Assembly: GCA_016946835.1 (NCBI GenBank)
Contig: JACVTC010000201.1
Coordinates: 132,501-196,500 of the forward strand
Length of the DNA stretch: 64,000 nt
Direction: 5' to 3'
From: Neocallimastix lanati (nom. inval.)
Lineage: Eukaryota > Neocallimastigomycota > Neocallimastigomycetes > Neocallimastigales > Neocallimastigaceae
The stretch's first letter is position 1. Every line of letters starts with the position of its first letter. The notes under the pieces are model-generated. The model was not told the origin of the DNA. It saw only the letters and a list, made by a program, of their open reading frames with translations, and searched no databases. Shown piece by piece: positions 36,716-50,690 of this stretch. A program made the position numbers and the translations under genes.

Positions 36716-36760
36716 TCACTTCCTTAAGGATTAGAGTTTGAATTGACTATCTGGAATCTA

Positions 36761-37034
36761 GTGCATTTCACAATGTAGCGTATTTTTATATGTGGCTTTT
36801 TTTAATAATCAAATAAATAATAATTAAATAAATAATAAATATTCTTTTTTTTATATATATAATTTATTAATGTTAATTATAAAAATAATTTTTTTATAAT
36901 TCTTTTTTAATAGAATATATTATTATTTCTTTTGAAATAATAATTATTTATATATTTGTTAATGATTATATAGAATATCTTAAAAATGTATGTCTTTATT
37001 TAAAATATTTTATACGCCACATTGAGAAATTCAC
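36761..37034. mobile_element. MITE, family A, copy 3
   Basis: Terminal inverted repeats TGCATTTCACAATGTAGCG and CGCCACATTGAGAAATTCA. The interior matches the copy at 16903-17230 almost word for word (TTTTTTAATAGAATATAT, TATAGAATATCTTAAAAAT). Confidence 0.75.
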
Positions 37035-37960
37035 GATCCCCGACTATCTTCTGAAAGAAATTATAATCTTCTCCTTCAGAGGCATTGGTCCTGTTAGCCT
37101 GTCATTACCCTGGTGAAATATCTTTTCCATAATGAACAATAAACTGTAAATAGATAAAATTGAAACTAATATAAGCTAAAATACTAAAAACTAAGAAATA
37201 TAAATATAAAATAAAAAATATATAAAAAAAAATGAATATAGAAAAATTAAAAAATTAATAAAAATAATATAAATTTTTTTTTTGTGCTGCAATTGGTAAT
37301 TATTTAAGAAAAATAATTCAATTGTATATTTTGTTATAATAAATAATCTTTTTTTTTTTTTTTTTTGTAATCTTTTGAATATTTGATTTTTTATTCCATT
37401 AGTAAAGCTCTAATTAAAGTAATAATTTTCTGTGAAATAATCATATATAAACTAAAATGAAAAGGTAAATAAAAATGTTGGTAGTGAAAGACTATAAAAA
37501 GATTTTCATTCGGCAAATATAGTCTTAAACACAAGCCTTGGATTGAATCAATATCCTACATTTCCATTTTACAATAGTTACATGAGTTTAAATAATACTA
37601 TAGAAAAATACATATACAAAATAATACTAAAGTAAAAAATATAATAGATTCTTTACAATGATAATATGTAGAGACTATATGATATTGTTAATTATACAAC
37701 TTCAATGTTACCACATATCCAGTTTAAAACAATATAAAACATAAGGTTCGCTTATTATATCTTCCTATATTCCAAATTTTCTCTCTTTATACTAGAATCC
37801 ACTTAAGAAAGGATAATCATCGATTATCATCAGAATTACAGAAAACTGTAATTTGTACATCTGATGTAGGCTATTCCTTTTCCATCAACCCTAAATGGAC
37901 CTGAAAAAACTGTTCATATCATTTGGTATGAGTATAATAATATTAAAAAGATTGTATTTC
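37035..37960. other. Mixed intergenic DNA, partly G+C-richer
   Basis: 37040-37130 is a small G+C-richer patch (TCTCCTTCAGAGGCATTGGTCC). From 37460 to 37930 composition is more balanced than average, but I find no frame, tRNA-like box or repeat partner. It may be an old transposon piece. Confidence 0.4.
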
Positions 37961-37965
37961 TAATA

Positions 37966-38370
<405 letters not shown>

Positions 38371-38524
38371 TATTAATAATAATACCATCATTTAAAAATT
38401 TTAAATAAAAACAAGATATAAAAGAAGATTGTAACTATTTTTTTTAAAAGGAAATAATAAAAAAAGAGATAATAATGAACCACATTTTAATAAAAATAAA
38501 GAAATAAATTGAAATAGGGAAGGT

Positions 38525-39006
38525 ATTTTTTTTTTTTTTTTTTTTTTTTTTTAGACTAGGATCAACAGGAGGGGAGGATAATAGGGCCTCCAGTCTCTCC
38601 TTTAAATATATCAGACTTTCATTGGATTCTAAACTGTATGATATATATATCATACCGTTTAGAATCCATTGTTCGGCATCGACGTGTACCTCTTTCTAAG
38701 CAAGGCTTATATGAAAAGACATTCCCTATACGCTAGGGACTTCTTTTCAGTGGTCTTTTGAACCATCATTGAGGGAGGAACAATTACATTAGTCTTCTCG
38801 CAGATCAAGTGTTCTTTGTAGTAGCAATTATATAGTCTAACAATAGGAATACTTCACTATAGCGAGTGAACACCAATTTCATTTATAAGGAAAAATATCC
38901 TGGAAGGAAAAAAATTGACCTATATAAATTCGGAAGGTAGTCTCGTGGTCAATATAGAAAGCTTATGTGTTTTAGTCCAGAATACTAACCATAAGAATAA
39001 AAACTG
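38525..39006 (-). mobile_element. tRNA-derived SINE, copy 2, with poly(A) tail
   Basis: On the minus strand the element begins CCAGTTTTTATTCTTATGG at 39006 and ends CCTAGTCTA followed by an A-tail of about 27 (38526-38552). It aligns with 6460-6885 through blocks such as ACACATAAG, CCTATAAATT, GTTCCTCCCTCAATGATGGT and AGCCTTGCTTA. A 26-base inverted repeat (38620-38671) is inserted relative to copy 1. Confidence 0.75.
38620..38671. repeat. Long hairpin inside SINE copy 2
   Basis: Arms of 26 bases (CATTGGATTCTAAACTGTAT... and its inverse) meet at ATATATATAT with two mismatches. Copy 1 has only one arm's worth of this sequence. Confidence 0.8.
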
Positions 39007-39019
39007 GAAAGACATTATT

Positions 39020-40333
39020 AATACATTAACTTGATTAACACGCATAAAAAAGAATTTTTTTTCATGTATTAAAAAAAAAAAAATAAAGATACTATTGATA
39101 AATTATTAAATAAAAAAAAATAAATATATAAGTATGACTTTAGTTTATAATCAATCATAAAATATAAAAAAAGTGATTTGGTTTAAAATATTACCATCCA
39201 ATTCATGATCAGAGTTTTTTTTTTTTTTATATTGAACTTTAAATTAACAAATAAATTAATAAATTAAAATTTAAATATATAATATACCTTTTTATTATTA
39301 TTATTGTAATTTTTTAATTACTATTTTTATTTTTTAATTATTATTTTTATTTTTTAATTATTATTTTTATTTTTTAATTATTATTTTTATTTTTTAATTA
39401 TTATTTTAATTTTTTAATTATTATTTTTATTTTTTAATTATTATTATTTTTATTTTTTAATCTTAACATATTTAGTAAAAATAAAAAATAATTATGAATA
39501 AATACGTAATTAAAAAAAAAAAAAAAAAAATAAGTTTTATAAACCAATAGAATCCATTGAAATTTTATTTCATCATTTTACAGAATTAAAAAAAAAAAAT
39601 TTTATTCTTTGAGCAATCCATTATATTACCTTTTTATTTAGGTTTTGGTTTTGTAGGTTGGTAGGTAAATACAATTAATTATTATTTTTATTTTGTTTTT
39701 TATTTATTTATATTAATATACAAGCATTAGAAAAAAATTCCAAAATAGGTATGCATTAAAATATAGTCAATATATCAATATAAAGTTCAATCAATAAATA
39801 TAAATATATATTTATATACATATATCAATATATATAAATATTGATTTTATATGATAAAAACAAACAAGAAAGCTAATAATATATAAATATTATAATCCAT
39901 ATTCAAATTAGATATTTGTTTTTTAATAAATGAAAAATGGCTAAAATATTTTAAATTTTAAATTTTTAATTTTTTAATTTATTATTAATTCATAAAATAA
40001 TAATAAACTTTCAATATATGGAAAATAAAATATATAATTATATATATTTCTTTTATATTTCTTTTATATATTTATATATACTTTTATAAAAATATATATT
40101 ATTATTTTGGTTTTACTTTTTAAACTTTTTGCTTCATTTTTATATATATATATATATAAATAAATAAACATTATGTGAAAAGAAAAATAAAAGAATTATA
40201 TTGATTTTTTTTTAAATATTTTATTTTTACTTTTAAATTTTATTTCTAATTTTATAATTATATTTTATTATTTATTTATTTTTATTTTTATGACTTTAAG
40301 AATAGAGATAGAATAATAATAATAATAATAATA

Positions 40334-40379
<46 letters not shown>

Positions 40380-41381
40380 TATATTAATAATATTTTATAA
40401 CACTTAATAATAAATAAATAAATAAATAGATAAATGAATAAATAAATTATAAGAAAAAAGAATTATTACATTATAGCATATATTCTTAGTAATAAAGAAA
40501 AAAAAATGACAGGTGAATATGAATATATTAGATATTGGTTATATATATATACTATATTTAAATTAAATATATATGAATTTTTTTTATTTTAAATTATAGA
40601 ATAATAATAAAAATAAATAATTGAACAAAATAATAAAATAATTATATATTAATATTATTTTGTTTGCTTTTATTTTCTATTTTCTATTAATATTATTATT
40701 ACCATTATTTTTAATTTCACTGATAATAAATTATATATATATATTTATTTTGTTTTGAATTTTTAAATAAGTAGTAATTTTATCCTAATATGTGAACATT
40801 GGATTAATGTATATATATTTTATATATTTTATATTTTACATTAAACTTAATGCTTTTTTTTTTTTTTTATTTTATTTTATTTTTTTAATCAAAATTGATA
40901 TATATAAATACTTAAATATATAAATATATAAATATATAAATGTTAAAAATAAAAAAATATATATTAACAAGATCTAAAAAAAATAATCATATTTATTAAT
41001 AAAAGAATTAAAAATAATAAATAAATTTAATTGCATATAATATATATATAAAGGATAATAACAAATATTTATATAATTAAACATACGTAAATTTAAGTAT
41101 ACAAAAATATATATATATATATATAATTATATTGATTATTAAAAAAAAAAAAACAAAAAAAAAAACAATAAAAATAAAAATATAGGTTATTATATATATA
41201 TAATATATTTTTTCTTTTCTTTTTCTTTTTTTAAACTAAATAAGAAATTCTTTGAATAGATTTAAAATTTTATACTAAAAAATATTATCATTGATATTAT
41301 TTCTTTTATAGATACTTTTTTTGTATGATCTTTTTTTTCTCATTTGTTTAAACTAAATTATATAAATATATCTTCCACATA

Positions 41382-41419
<38 letters not shown>

Positions 41420-41471
41420 TTTAAAGGTATAATTATTTTCTTTAATAATGAAATAAATAGTAATATATTCC
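39020..41471. other. AT-rich intergenic DNA with several simple repeats
   Basis: A 20-bp minisatellite (TTTTTTAATTATTATTTTTA unit, about 8 copies) at 39304-39460, (TAA)n at 40312-40380 and T-tracts at 41385-41413. This is the 3' side of the SH3 gene. No coding frame. Confidence 0.65.
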
Positions 41472-42966
41472 TCAATTTTCTTCTTCTTTTACTATTTCTC
41501 CTTCTTCTGGTTCATATTCATAATCCTCTTCTTCACAAACTTCCAATATATGATCAGCATTTAATAATTCAGTATTTGAATTTACTAAAGTTGCTACCAT
41601 GGATTGTGGATTATTTATTATTTTTGATGAATCAGGATCTATACTGTTTTCTAATTTAGTTTCTTGAATTGGATGTGAAATATATTTAAATTGATCATTA
41701 TCACATACAATCATATTATGTGTTGATTCTGGTTTAACTTGTTTCATTAATTTAACTTTTTTAATCCATTCATCATTTCTTTTCATTTCTTCATAATCTT
41801 TTCGTGAAATATATTCATTCTCAAATAAACTTTCTGGTGTAGCTAATATATTCTTTGAACTCTTCTCTTCATATGGAATATTTGATAAATCATCACTTAA
41901 ATCACCTTCTAATATAATTAATGGAACAATACATTCTTTACCATCTTTTGGATTAATTGCACTTGCCTAATAAGTATTTATTTATTTTATTTATGTTTTA
42001 TATTTTTATTTAAAGATAATGAAATATATACATATATATCAATTATTGAATATCAAGTTTATAGAGATAAAGTATAAAATATATATATATATATAAATTT
42101 TTTTAATTAATTTGTGAATAGTATTCTAATTTTATATTAAGTTAAATTTACAAATTTAACGTTATCTTACCCATCCATCATTATAACGCTTAGTAATTTC
42201 AACAATATTATCTCTTTCGAAATTAATATCATCAGCTTTATAGTTATAAGCTACACGCTTTACTGCATGGTGTGGATTATATGGAAGTACCTTTGTTTCA
42301 ATTTCATTACCATTATAATTATTATGTCCTAATGAATCTTCATTCTGCACATCATTGGCTTCACGTATTTTATCCTTTTTATCATGATGCATTAAACCAT
42401 ATAGTAGCATAGCTAATAAGATACAAAGAAGAATTATTCCTCCAATTAACCACCACCACCAATTATTATTATTTTCATCAACGATATTTTTATTATTATC
42501 ACTAATATCATTATTTATATTTGGTTTGTTATTTATATCATTTATATCTGTGCTATTATTTTTATTTGTTTCATTTCTATTAATTTCTGTAGAATTAGTT
42601 TTATTTTCATTAATTTCTTCATTAGTGCTTGACGGTGTTGATTTCTTTTTTGAAGTTTTAGTGGAAGCACTTTTAGTAGTTTTACTCGAAACTTTTGACG
42701 ATTTAGTATATTTTGATAATGTTGATTGTTTAGAAGAAGTTGTTGGAGGATTTACTGGATCATAAATTAATTTTGCTGCTGTTGGATCATCTTTATATTT
42801 AATAAAGTTATCTTTAAAAACATATGTACTCTTTTCAAATGTCGGATTTTTCACATTTACTACATATAATTCTTTATCTGGAAATTGAACGGATGATTGA
42901 CATGCTGCTGTTAGTGACTATTAATAATATTAATCAAATATTAAATAATATAATTTAATTTAATTT

Positions 42967-43005
<39 letters not shown>

Positions 43006-43456
43006 AATTTTTATTTTATTAATTGTATATGCTGTATATAAGTAATAATATAAGTACCATAAATTATTATATTATAATATATAATGTATTTTTAAAATTT
43101 ACCTTACACATAAATTTATTATTATCCGTATTTAAAAAACTTATATATTTATGAAGATCATGTGTTGGATCTTTAAGCCAATTATCGTAATATTCATTTT
43201 TCCATAGTTCATATTCTGTTTCATTCATAATAAGAGAATATACTCCTTTATCAGAAAATATATAATAGTCAAATTTACCAACATTACGAGTTGGGGTAAT
43301 ATCAAACTCATACTTTATGACATCATAATAATTATTTGGTGAAAACAGATAGTTTCTTACTTCTCTAAAGTCTTTTAAATCATCATTTTGTGCTTTAACA
43401 AATGAATTATTCCAAATAACCGAAAATATGAAAAATAATAATTTATAAATAATCAT
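41472..43456 (-). CDS. Single-pass membrane protein with cytoplasmic SH3 domain
   Basis: I join three exons on the minus strand: 43456-43103, 42917-42171 and 41966-41472, with introns of 185 and 204 bp (GTAAAT..TAG, GTAAGA..TAG), all in phase 0, giving 531 residues. Residues 1-22 form a signal peptide ending VKA. The lumenal or extracellular part has a Ser/Thr/Lys-rich stretch (~175-225) and an Asn-rich stretch (~220-270) with several N-x-S/T sites. A Trp-led transmembrane segment lies at ~271-294, followed by HHDKKDK, so the C-terminus is probably cytoplasmic. The SH3 domain (~335-386) shows the AYNYKADDINFERDN start, GW at the end of exon 2 and C-I-V-P-L after the second intron, which cuts the domain. 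The tail is acidic. The type I layout suggests a surface sensor or scaffold; ligand and partners are unknown. Confidence 0.85.
42961..43000. repeat. T-tract within intron 1 of the SH3 gene
   Basis: TTTAATTTAATTTAATT then about 28 T. On the gene's strand this is an A-run inside the 185-bp intron. Confidence 0.8.
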
Positions 43457-45829
43457 TTTTATTTCTTTTTAAACTTAATTTATTAAATATTTCTATTAAT
43501 AAAATTTTTAAGTAATATTATTTTAAGTATTGTTAGTAATATTCATTATTATAAATAGATTTAAATATTAATAGTTATTAGTTATACTAAAAAAAAATAA
43601 AATAAAAAAATATTTACATGATAAACTGTATATATATTAAACTTATTAAATAATTGGGTTAAATATATTATGGAATAACTGATAATTTTATATTTGTTTT
43701 GTAATAATTTATTGTATAATAACTTATTTTGAGGATGAATTAATAAAAATATATTTATTTAGTATTATTTGTTTATTATATCTAATTTATTTTATATTTA
43801 ATTTTAAAGCTTTTTAATGTAAATATATATATTATTGCTTTATTTACCTCAATTATTATTTCTTTTATTTCTTTTTTCTAAATTTAACAATATATTTCTT
43901 TTATCAATTGAAAATGTTTATTTTAAAGGTTTTATTAAAAAAAATATAAAAGTATTTATCAAGCCTTTATTGGATTTAATTAATAAACTTTCTCATTTTT
44001 AAAATATATATTGATAATTCGTGAATAAAATATGTAGGTTTCCAAAAAATAATAATTTTTAATATTTTTATAATTAATTTAGTTAATTTTGGAAATGTAC
44101 TTTCTGTTCTAATAACATTTAATTTGTAATAATATTAATATCTTTACTGATTTACAAAGACATTATTCTTGCTATATTATTTAAAAAAATTAAAAAAAAA
44201 AAAAAAATAAAATATAAAATTACTATTATTTTAAAATTTTTTATATTAAGTAGAATATATTATAAATACAAATATTTTAATATTATATTTTTTTTGGTAT
44301 GGTTTTATAACGAAAGTTTTACTTTTTTTTAAACTTATGTAATTAATTATCATAAATGACTAAATTATTTTAAAAAATGGTATACTTTTTTCTAAATATT
44401 AAATCAAATTATTACTAATAATAATTTACATTTTATATTTTTACAGTTTTATTATTTTTATTTAAATCATAATCTATTTTTACCATATTTTTATTTTATA
44501 ATACAAAAATCCTAATATACTTTTTTTTTAATCTCTTTCTTACAGTATCAATATATTTTTTATTGATTAAATATTATTTCGTAATTTTTTTTTTTAAAAA
44601 TGATTAATCTATACTAATTCTATTAAAAAAAAAAAAAAAAAAGATTAATAATTTACTTACTATTTTTTTTTTCTTTTATAATTTTTTTTATTTGGTAAAA
44701 ATTATATTAGTACTTTTTTTTATGATATTTTATTTTTATTTTCTTCCTTTTCTTCCTTTTTCTCTTTTTATTTATTTTATACTAATACCTTTACCAAATT
44801 ATTCTTTCTCTTTCAATGTATTTTATATCTATTATTTTATTTCTAATATTTAAATTTTCGTTTTTAAGAAGTAAAAAAAAGAAAAAAATTATAAAAAATG
44901 AATAATTAACAAACTTTATTTTTGATAAATAATAAAATTTTTTTTTTCAAATTTTCAAAATATAATAAATGAATAATAAATATTTAAATAAATAAATATT
45001 TAAATAAATGAATAAATAAATAGATTTATAATATTTATAAATATTTATTAAATATATAGAAAAATGAATATTATAACATTTGAATAATAAATAAATAGAT
45101 AAATAAATAAATAAAATTTATTACATATATTAAAAATTTTTATTTAAATAAATGAATATTTATTTAATATCAAAATAAATAACTTTAATATTGGATTATT
45201 AATATTTATTTATACTAATTTCAATTATATTATTAGCTATTAATTATGGTAATTAAAAAAATTACTTTTAAAATATTATTGAATTAAGTTTAATATATAT
45301 AATCTTAATTTATAATTAGATGAATGATAAATATACTTTTTTTATATCTTATAAATTGTAATTCAAGCTGAAAATATAATTTAATATATCTAAGAATTGT
45401 AATTTAATTATATATAATATTATATAATGAAGTATATTGTAACACTATTCATGATATATATAATTATAAAAATATCTAAGACAAATACATTAATTAAAAT
45501 TATTTATTATACTTAATTACATATATTTTTATATATTATATACTTTGGTATATTATACATCATTTATTATATATGACAATTCAATTAATGTATTTTTTTA
45601 TAAATTAAATTTAATATAAAATGTATTATGTAATATATTGAAAATATATAATCAATATATATATTTATATATACTCTTTACTATAATGTATAAATCTATT
45701 TATGTAATATATTTAATTTTGCGAATACACTTTGATATTATTCCGTATTATAAATAAATAAATTATAATAAATATCAATTAATAAATAGTAGATAAAAAT
45801 GAAAACTAATAAATAATACATAAAATAAT

Positions 45830-46046
45830 TATATATAATAAATAACAAATAATAAATAATAAATTACATGTAATAAATAATAAATAATAAATTATAATTA
45901 TAATTAATAGATAATAAATAATAAATAATAAATTATAAATAATAAATAATAAATAATAAATAATAAATAATAAATTATAAATAATAAATAATAAATAATA
46001 AATAATAAATAATAAATAATAAATAATAAATAATAAATAATAAATA
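45830..46046. repeat. TAATAAA satellite
   Basis: Runs of AATAATAAATAATAAATAAT, heptamer-like with single-base changes. Confidence 0.85.
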
Positions 46047-47028
46047 ATAGATTTTCAATAATCAATAGTTAATAGTAATATTGTTATTAATAGTAATATT
46101 ATAATCATGGTAATTATAATATTACTATCAATAACAACATTTTAGTATGTTTGTTTGCTATTAAACTAAAAGATAATAATGACTTTGTTTAGTTTAATCT
46201 GCCTAGTATCTAAATAAATAATTAATAACTAGATGAATATTGAAATTGAAACAACATATATTGATGAAATATAAGGGTTATAAATATGTAATATTTTCTA
46301 TTTTTTAAAAATAAAATAATTTTTATTACAATATATTAAGTTTTTTACATAATTAAAATTTTAATAATGAAATTATTAAATTATTCGTTATAATTACGTT
46401 ATGAATACTATTATTGAAAATGATAAATGATCCCCTGCGATTATATTGAAATCTATGATTATTGAAATACTTTTAAGCATATCTAATATTACAAAGTTTT
46501 TTTTGGCAATAATTAAAATAATCCTTATTTATAATTTTTTGTTATTGTATTCTTTATTCGTTAATTTATTATATATAAATTATATATCAATATTAATAAA
46601 ATATATATATATATTATTATTAATGAATTAATAAAAATTATGTCTTTCTTTTTTTAAACTTTGGAGATAAGTATAATTATAATTAAATTTATATATGAGA
46701 TTTTTTAATTAAATGAATTAATTTTAGTATTTTATTAAAAGAAAAATGTATATTATATATATAAATTAAGTTACTTCCAATATATTTCCAATATATTATA
46801 TAATAAATTAGTTTTAAATATCTTACGGCGTGAAAAAAATTTTTTTCAATAAAATTAAAACCAATAAATATTAAGCAATCAATTATACTATGAATTAAAA
46901 AGAATTTTTATAAAAAATGAATATTTAATAATAAATAAAAAATTTGGAATAAAATATTTTAATGAAAATATAAGTTATTTTTAAAAATTAAAATAAATAT
47001 TACTAATGACTAATACTTATTGTTGTTA

Positions 47029-47369
47029 ATAAATAATAATAAATAATAAATAATAAATAATAAATAAATAATAAATAAATAAATAAATAATAAATAATAA
47101 ATAAATAAATAATAAATAATGAACAATAAATAAATAAATAATAAATAATAAATAAATAAATAAATAATAAATAATAAATAAATAAATAATAAATAATGAA
47201 CAATAAATAAATAAATAATAAATAATAAATAAATAAATAATATATAAATAAATAATAAATAATAAATAATAAATAATAAATAATAAATAATAAATATAAA
47301 TAATAAATAATAAATAAAAAACAATATATAAATAATAAATAATGAACAATAAATAAATAAATAAATAAA
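47029..47369. repeat. AAATAAT/AAAT satellite with GAACAAT marker
   Basis: Mixed heptamer and tetramer units. The rare variant AATAATGAACAATAAATAAA occurs three times (about 47115, 47195, 47340), showing higher-order duplication of about 80 bp in part of the array. Confidence 0.8.
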
Positions 47370-47494
47370 CTGAATTGAAAAAAAATTTTATAAAATAATG
47401 AACTAATTTTGGTTTATTTATTTATTTATTTATTATATATATTATCAAATTTTAATAAAAGTAAAAAATAAAATTTTCAATTGAGAATTATCTT

Positions 47495-47838
47495 TGTCAT
47501 ACTGTTTCTGCATCGACACGGACATCTCTCAAGAAAGACTAATATGAAAAACATTCCCTATATGTTGCTTTATCGATGGACTTCTTTTTAGTGAATTCTT
47601 GAACCATTTTTGAAGGAGGAACGACCACACTAATACTCTCAGATCAAGTGTTCTCTACACTAATAATTATAAAGTCAAGTAACAGGAATACTTATCATGG
47701 CGAGCGAATTTATAGGGAAAAACAACCTGGGAGGATGAAATTTGCCCCATATAAATTCAGGAAGTAGTCGTGGGATCGATCCGAAACCTTATGTATGTTA
47801 GTCGCGAGTACTAACTTCAGGATAAAAACAGGAAAAAA
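47495..47838 (-). mobile_element. tRNA-derived SINE, copy 3, lacking its 3' part
   Basis: On the minus strand it starts CCTGTTTTTATCCTGAAGTTAG and contains the best B-box of the family, GGATCGATCCC (about 47775). It then follows copies 1 and 2 to AACAGTATGACAAAG, where similarity stops without an A-tail. Confidence 0.7.
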
Positions 47839-48041
47839 AATAGAAATTGATTAAAACCAAAAAAAAAAAAAAAAAAAAAAAAAAACTTAATCATGATTAT
47901 TTATAGAAAATAATAAATATAAAAAATAATGTTTTATTCTATATAAAATAAATAAAATCAAAAGAAGAAATTCATATATAGAGTTTGTAATTAATTATTA
48001 ATTGTATTTCTTTTTTCTTTTTATAAATTCATATACCGATA

Positions 48042-48086
<45 letters not shown>

Positions 48087-48183
48087 ATGAAATTATTAAT
48101 AAATTTATACATTTTTAAACTGTCTTTTTCTCTTTTTCCTTATTTTTAAAAATAATTTTTTAAAAAATTACTCAAAATAATAT

Positions 48184-48245
48184 GAGGGCGAGACTAAAGG
48201 TATTGTCCTTCCACTCATTAATACTTAGTCTAAAAAAAAAAAAAA
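48184..48245 (+). mobile_element. SINE 3'-end fragment with A-tail
   Basis: GGCGAGACTAAAGGTATTGTCC...ACTTAGTCTA followed by about 14 A matches the 3' end of SINE copy 2. Confidence 0.5.
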
Positions 48246-48259
48246 GGAAATAAAATTCA

Positions 48260-49650
48260 ATTTCTGTATTATGAAAAAGGACGTCGATAACTAAAATTTA
48301 ATAATTTACTCATTTTCTAATTTCTTATAATTAATTTATTATTAATTATTCAGCCTAAAAATTTGATCTTCTTTCACATAGTTTAAAATAATACTAGCCA
48401 CACTTTTATATATATTTATATATTTTGACAGTTAAAAAATATTATAAATTAATTTTTAACACGTTATTCCATAACCTTTCCAATATTTATAATATTAATT
48501 TTTTTTCCTTTTCTGGTATAAATTGATATTAATACTAAAAAAGAAAATTTATATTATAAAATATTTTTATTATAAAAATTAATTTTTTATTAAAAATAAA
48601 AAATTTAAAATTTGTTGGAAGTCTTTTATTCTATTTTATTTTTTATTAAAGTATAAAGTATTATTAAATATTTATTTTTATTTTAATCTTATATTTAATA
48701 AAGATTTTAATAACTATATAATTAATATTTTTTAAAGCAAGTTTCAATATGTTTTAAAGGCTAAATGGCTTTAAAGAAAAATAATAAACCATAATAAATG
48801 TAATAATCTTATAATATATTTCAATATATAATATATTTTAAATTATATTAAATTTATAATTTTATGTGAGTTAAATATTAAATAAATATATTGCTTTATT
48901 AATTATTAATTTTTGATGGAATAAATTTTATAAATATTTAAATAGATATATTGCTTTATTAATTATTAATTTTTAATGGAATAAATTTTATAAATATTTA
49001 ATTAGAAAAGAACTTTAAAATTTTTATATGAATAAACTATATAAAAATGTTTTAAAATTAGTAATAATTATAGTATAATTTATTTTGCTTTAAATTATTA
49101 AAATAATCATTATTAATAGTATTTGCTTTAAAAATTAAAAATAATACTCAAATATCATACTTTGAAGAAAAGTATTAAAAACTTTATTTATCTATTTTAT
49201 ATACTAATTTTAAATTATTAGGATTGTAATTGATATTAATATTAAGATATGCTATTATTTTTTGATTTTTAGTACACCAAATAACTATTAAAGATGTAGG
49301 AACCAAGTTATCATTTGAAGACATTTTAAAATACATATTGTGTGTATGTCTTAATGTCTTAATTATCACTACTTTATAAAATTATTGTAAACTGATATTT
49401 TGCTTTAATTTTAATTTTTAATGAATAATTTAAATTTTCAATTGATATAGTTATATTATAAAGAAAAGGAGAACTGATTTAATAATCCATTTAAATAGAT
49501 TAATAAATATTAATAGAAAATATATTTGTGCTTTAAGATTTAGGTGTTTTGGAAAATCTATTACTGTGAATATGATAGTATCTAATTTTAGTTATATAAA
49601 ATGAAAAAAAAAAAGAAAAAAGTATATTTTTCTAGTATTAAAATAATTTT
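48260..49650. other. AT-rich intergenic DNA
   Basis: A 60-bp direct duplication (TATTGCTTTATTAATTATTAATTTTT(G/A)ATGGAATAAATTTTATAAATATTTAA) lies at about 48889-49000. Otherwise no feature. Confidence 0.55.
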
Positions 49651-49789
49651 TAGAATTAAAAATTAAGGTAGTTCTGTTGAGAATAGAAAATATCTTTTTA
49701 AAGAAGCAGAATAAAATAAAATGAATAAGAACTAGTATATATATTTAGGAAAATATAATATCATAATTCAACTAAATGAATATATTTGA

Positions 49790-50690
49790 TTGTTTTTCAA
49801 ATACAGATAATATTAAGGAAAAAAGTCCTCAATTTTATCAAACGACAATTAATTAACGAAATTAAAAGAACTATATTTTAATTTAAGAAAAAATTGAATA
49901 TTCATTAGAAATATCTGAAAACATATATTTTAAAACCATATTAAAAATTATATTTAATTATTGATGAGTGAGATTATGTTATACATTCAAGAAAATATAG
50001 AGATGATTTAGATTCTCAATAAGAATATATAAAATTTTTAGCTACACTTATCAATAGTATAATTTATATTTGAAATTAAAGCGTTATAGAATAATTTAAT
50101 AAATAAAGAAAATCAAAATTATCACAAAAAAAGGATAAAATTTAATAAATAATTAATTAATAATCAAAATGAAATGTTTGAAGAAAATAAAATAGAATCA
50201 TATATATAAAAAAAAGACAAAAAAAAAAATCGAAAAAGAAAAGGATTTAAATTCAAATGATAGAATTGAATTTAACTTTAGCAATATTCAAAATTAGAAT
50301 GATAGTTATTTGTTAAATGATAATAAAAAGAGTATCGTAATTACAATCCATTATCTATTATAACGAATTTAACAAATAAAAATATTAAAAATCACTGAAA
50401 TAAATTACATTCTTATTATCAAATTTTTTTAATTTGAATTTTGATGGATTAAAAGAAGATTTTCAGTATTAGTGAATAATAATTAATTAAAATAGATATA
50501 GAAAACTTATTCAAATGGTAAAATTTCATTTAAAAGAAAGGGGAATATATTAACAATGTTAATTCATTTAGGATATTTTGGATATGTTGAAAATAGTAAA
50601 GATGTATTTATTCCTAATGAAAAGTAAAAAGAATCATCTAAAAATTATATTTAGAACCGATATTGGATGGAAATAAAAAAAAAAAAATAA
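49790..50690 (+). pseudogene. Relic of an AAA-ATPase-like / PD-(D/E)XK family gene
   Basis: A frame near 49958 reads IIDE-stop-DYVIHSRKYRDDLD, resembling the Walker-B type IIDEYD motif of the AAA-ATPase-like family that is paired with a C-terminal PD-(D/E)XK (PDDEXK_9) domain. About 550 bp on, GNILTMLIHLGYFGYVENS then D-V-F-I-P-N-E (about 50535-50625) matches the LxxLGYLxY...IPNxE segment before that domain. Upstream ISENIYFKTI fits the same family. Many stops and frameshifts. These genes are common in gut bacteria and, from general knowledge, abundant in anaerobic fungi. Motif-based call. Confidence 0.5.

Larger units (their letters stand above)
43457..47485. other. Long AT-rich non-coding stretch with satellites
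   Basis: Contains the upstream region of the SH3 gene, then featureless AT-rich DNA, a (TAATAAA)n satellite at about 45830-46046 and an (AAATAAT)(AAAT)n satellite at 47029-47369. Frames here consist of repeat-driven Leu/Ile/Tyr/Phe and are not genes. Confidence 0.7.

Noticed and set aside
42526-42765. Plus-strand frame rich in Val and Leu
   Set aside because: Antisense shadow of the Ser/Thr/Lys-rich part of the SH3 membrane protein.
47003-47349. Overlapping minus-strand hydrophobic frames
   Set aside because: Generated by the AAATAAT/AAAT satellite.
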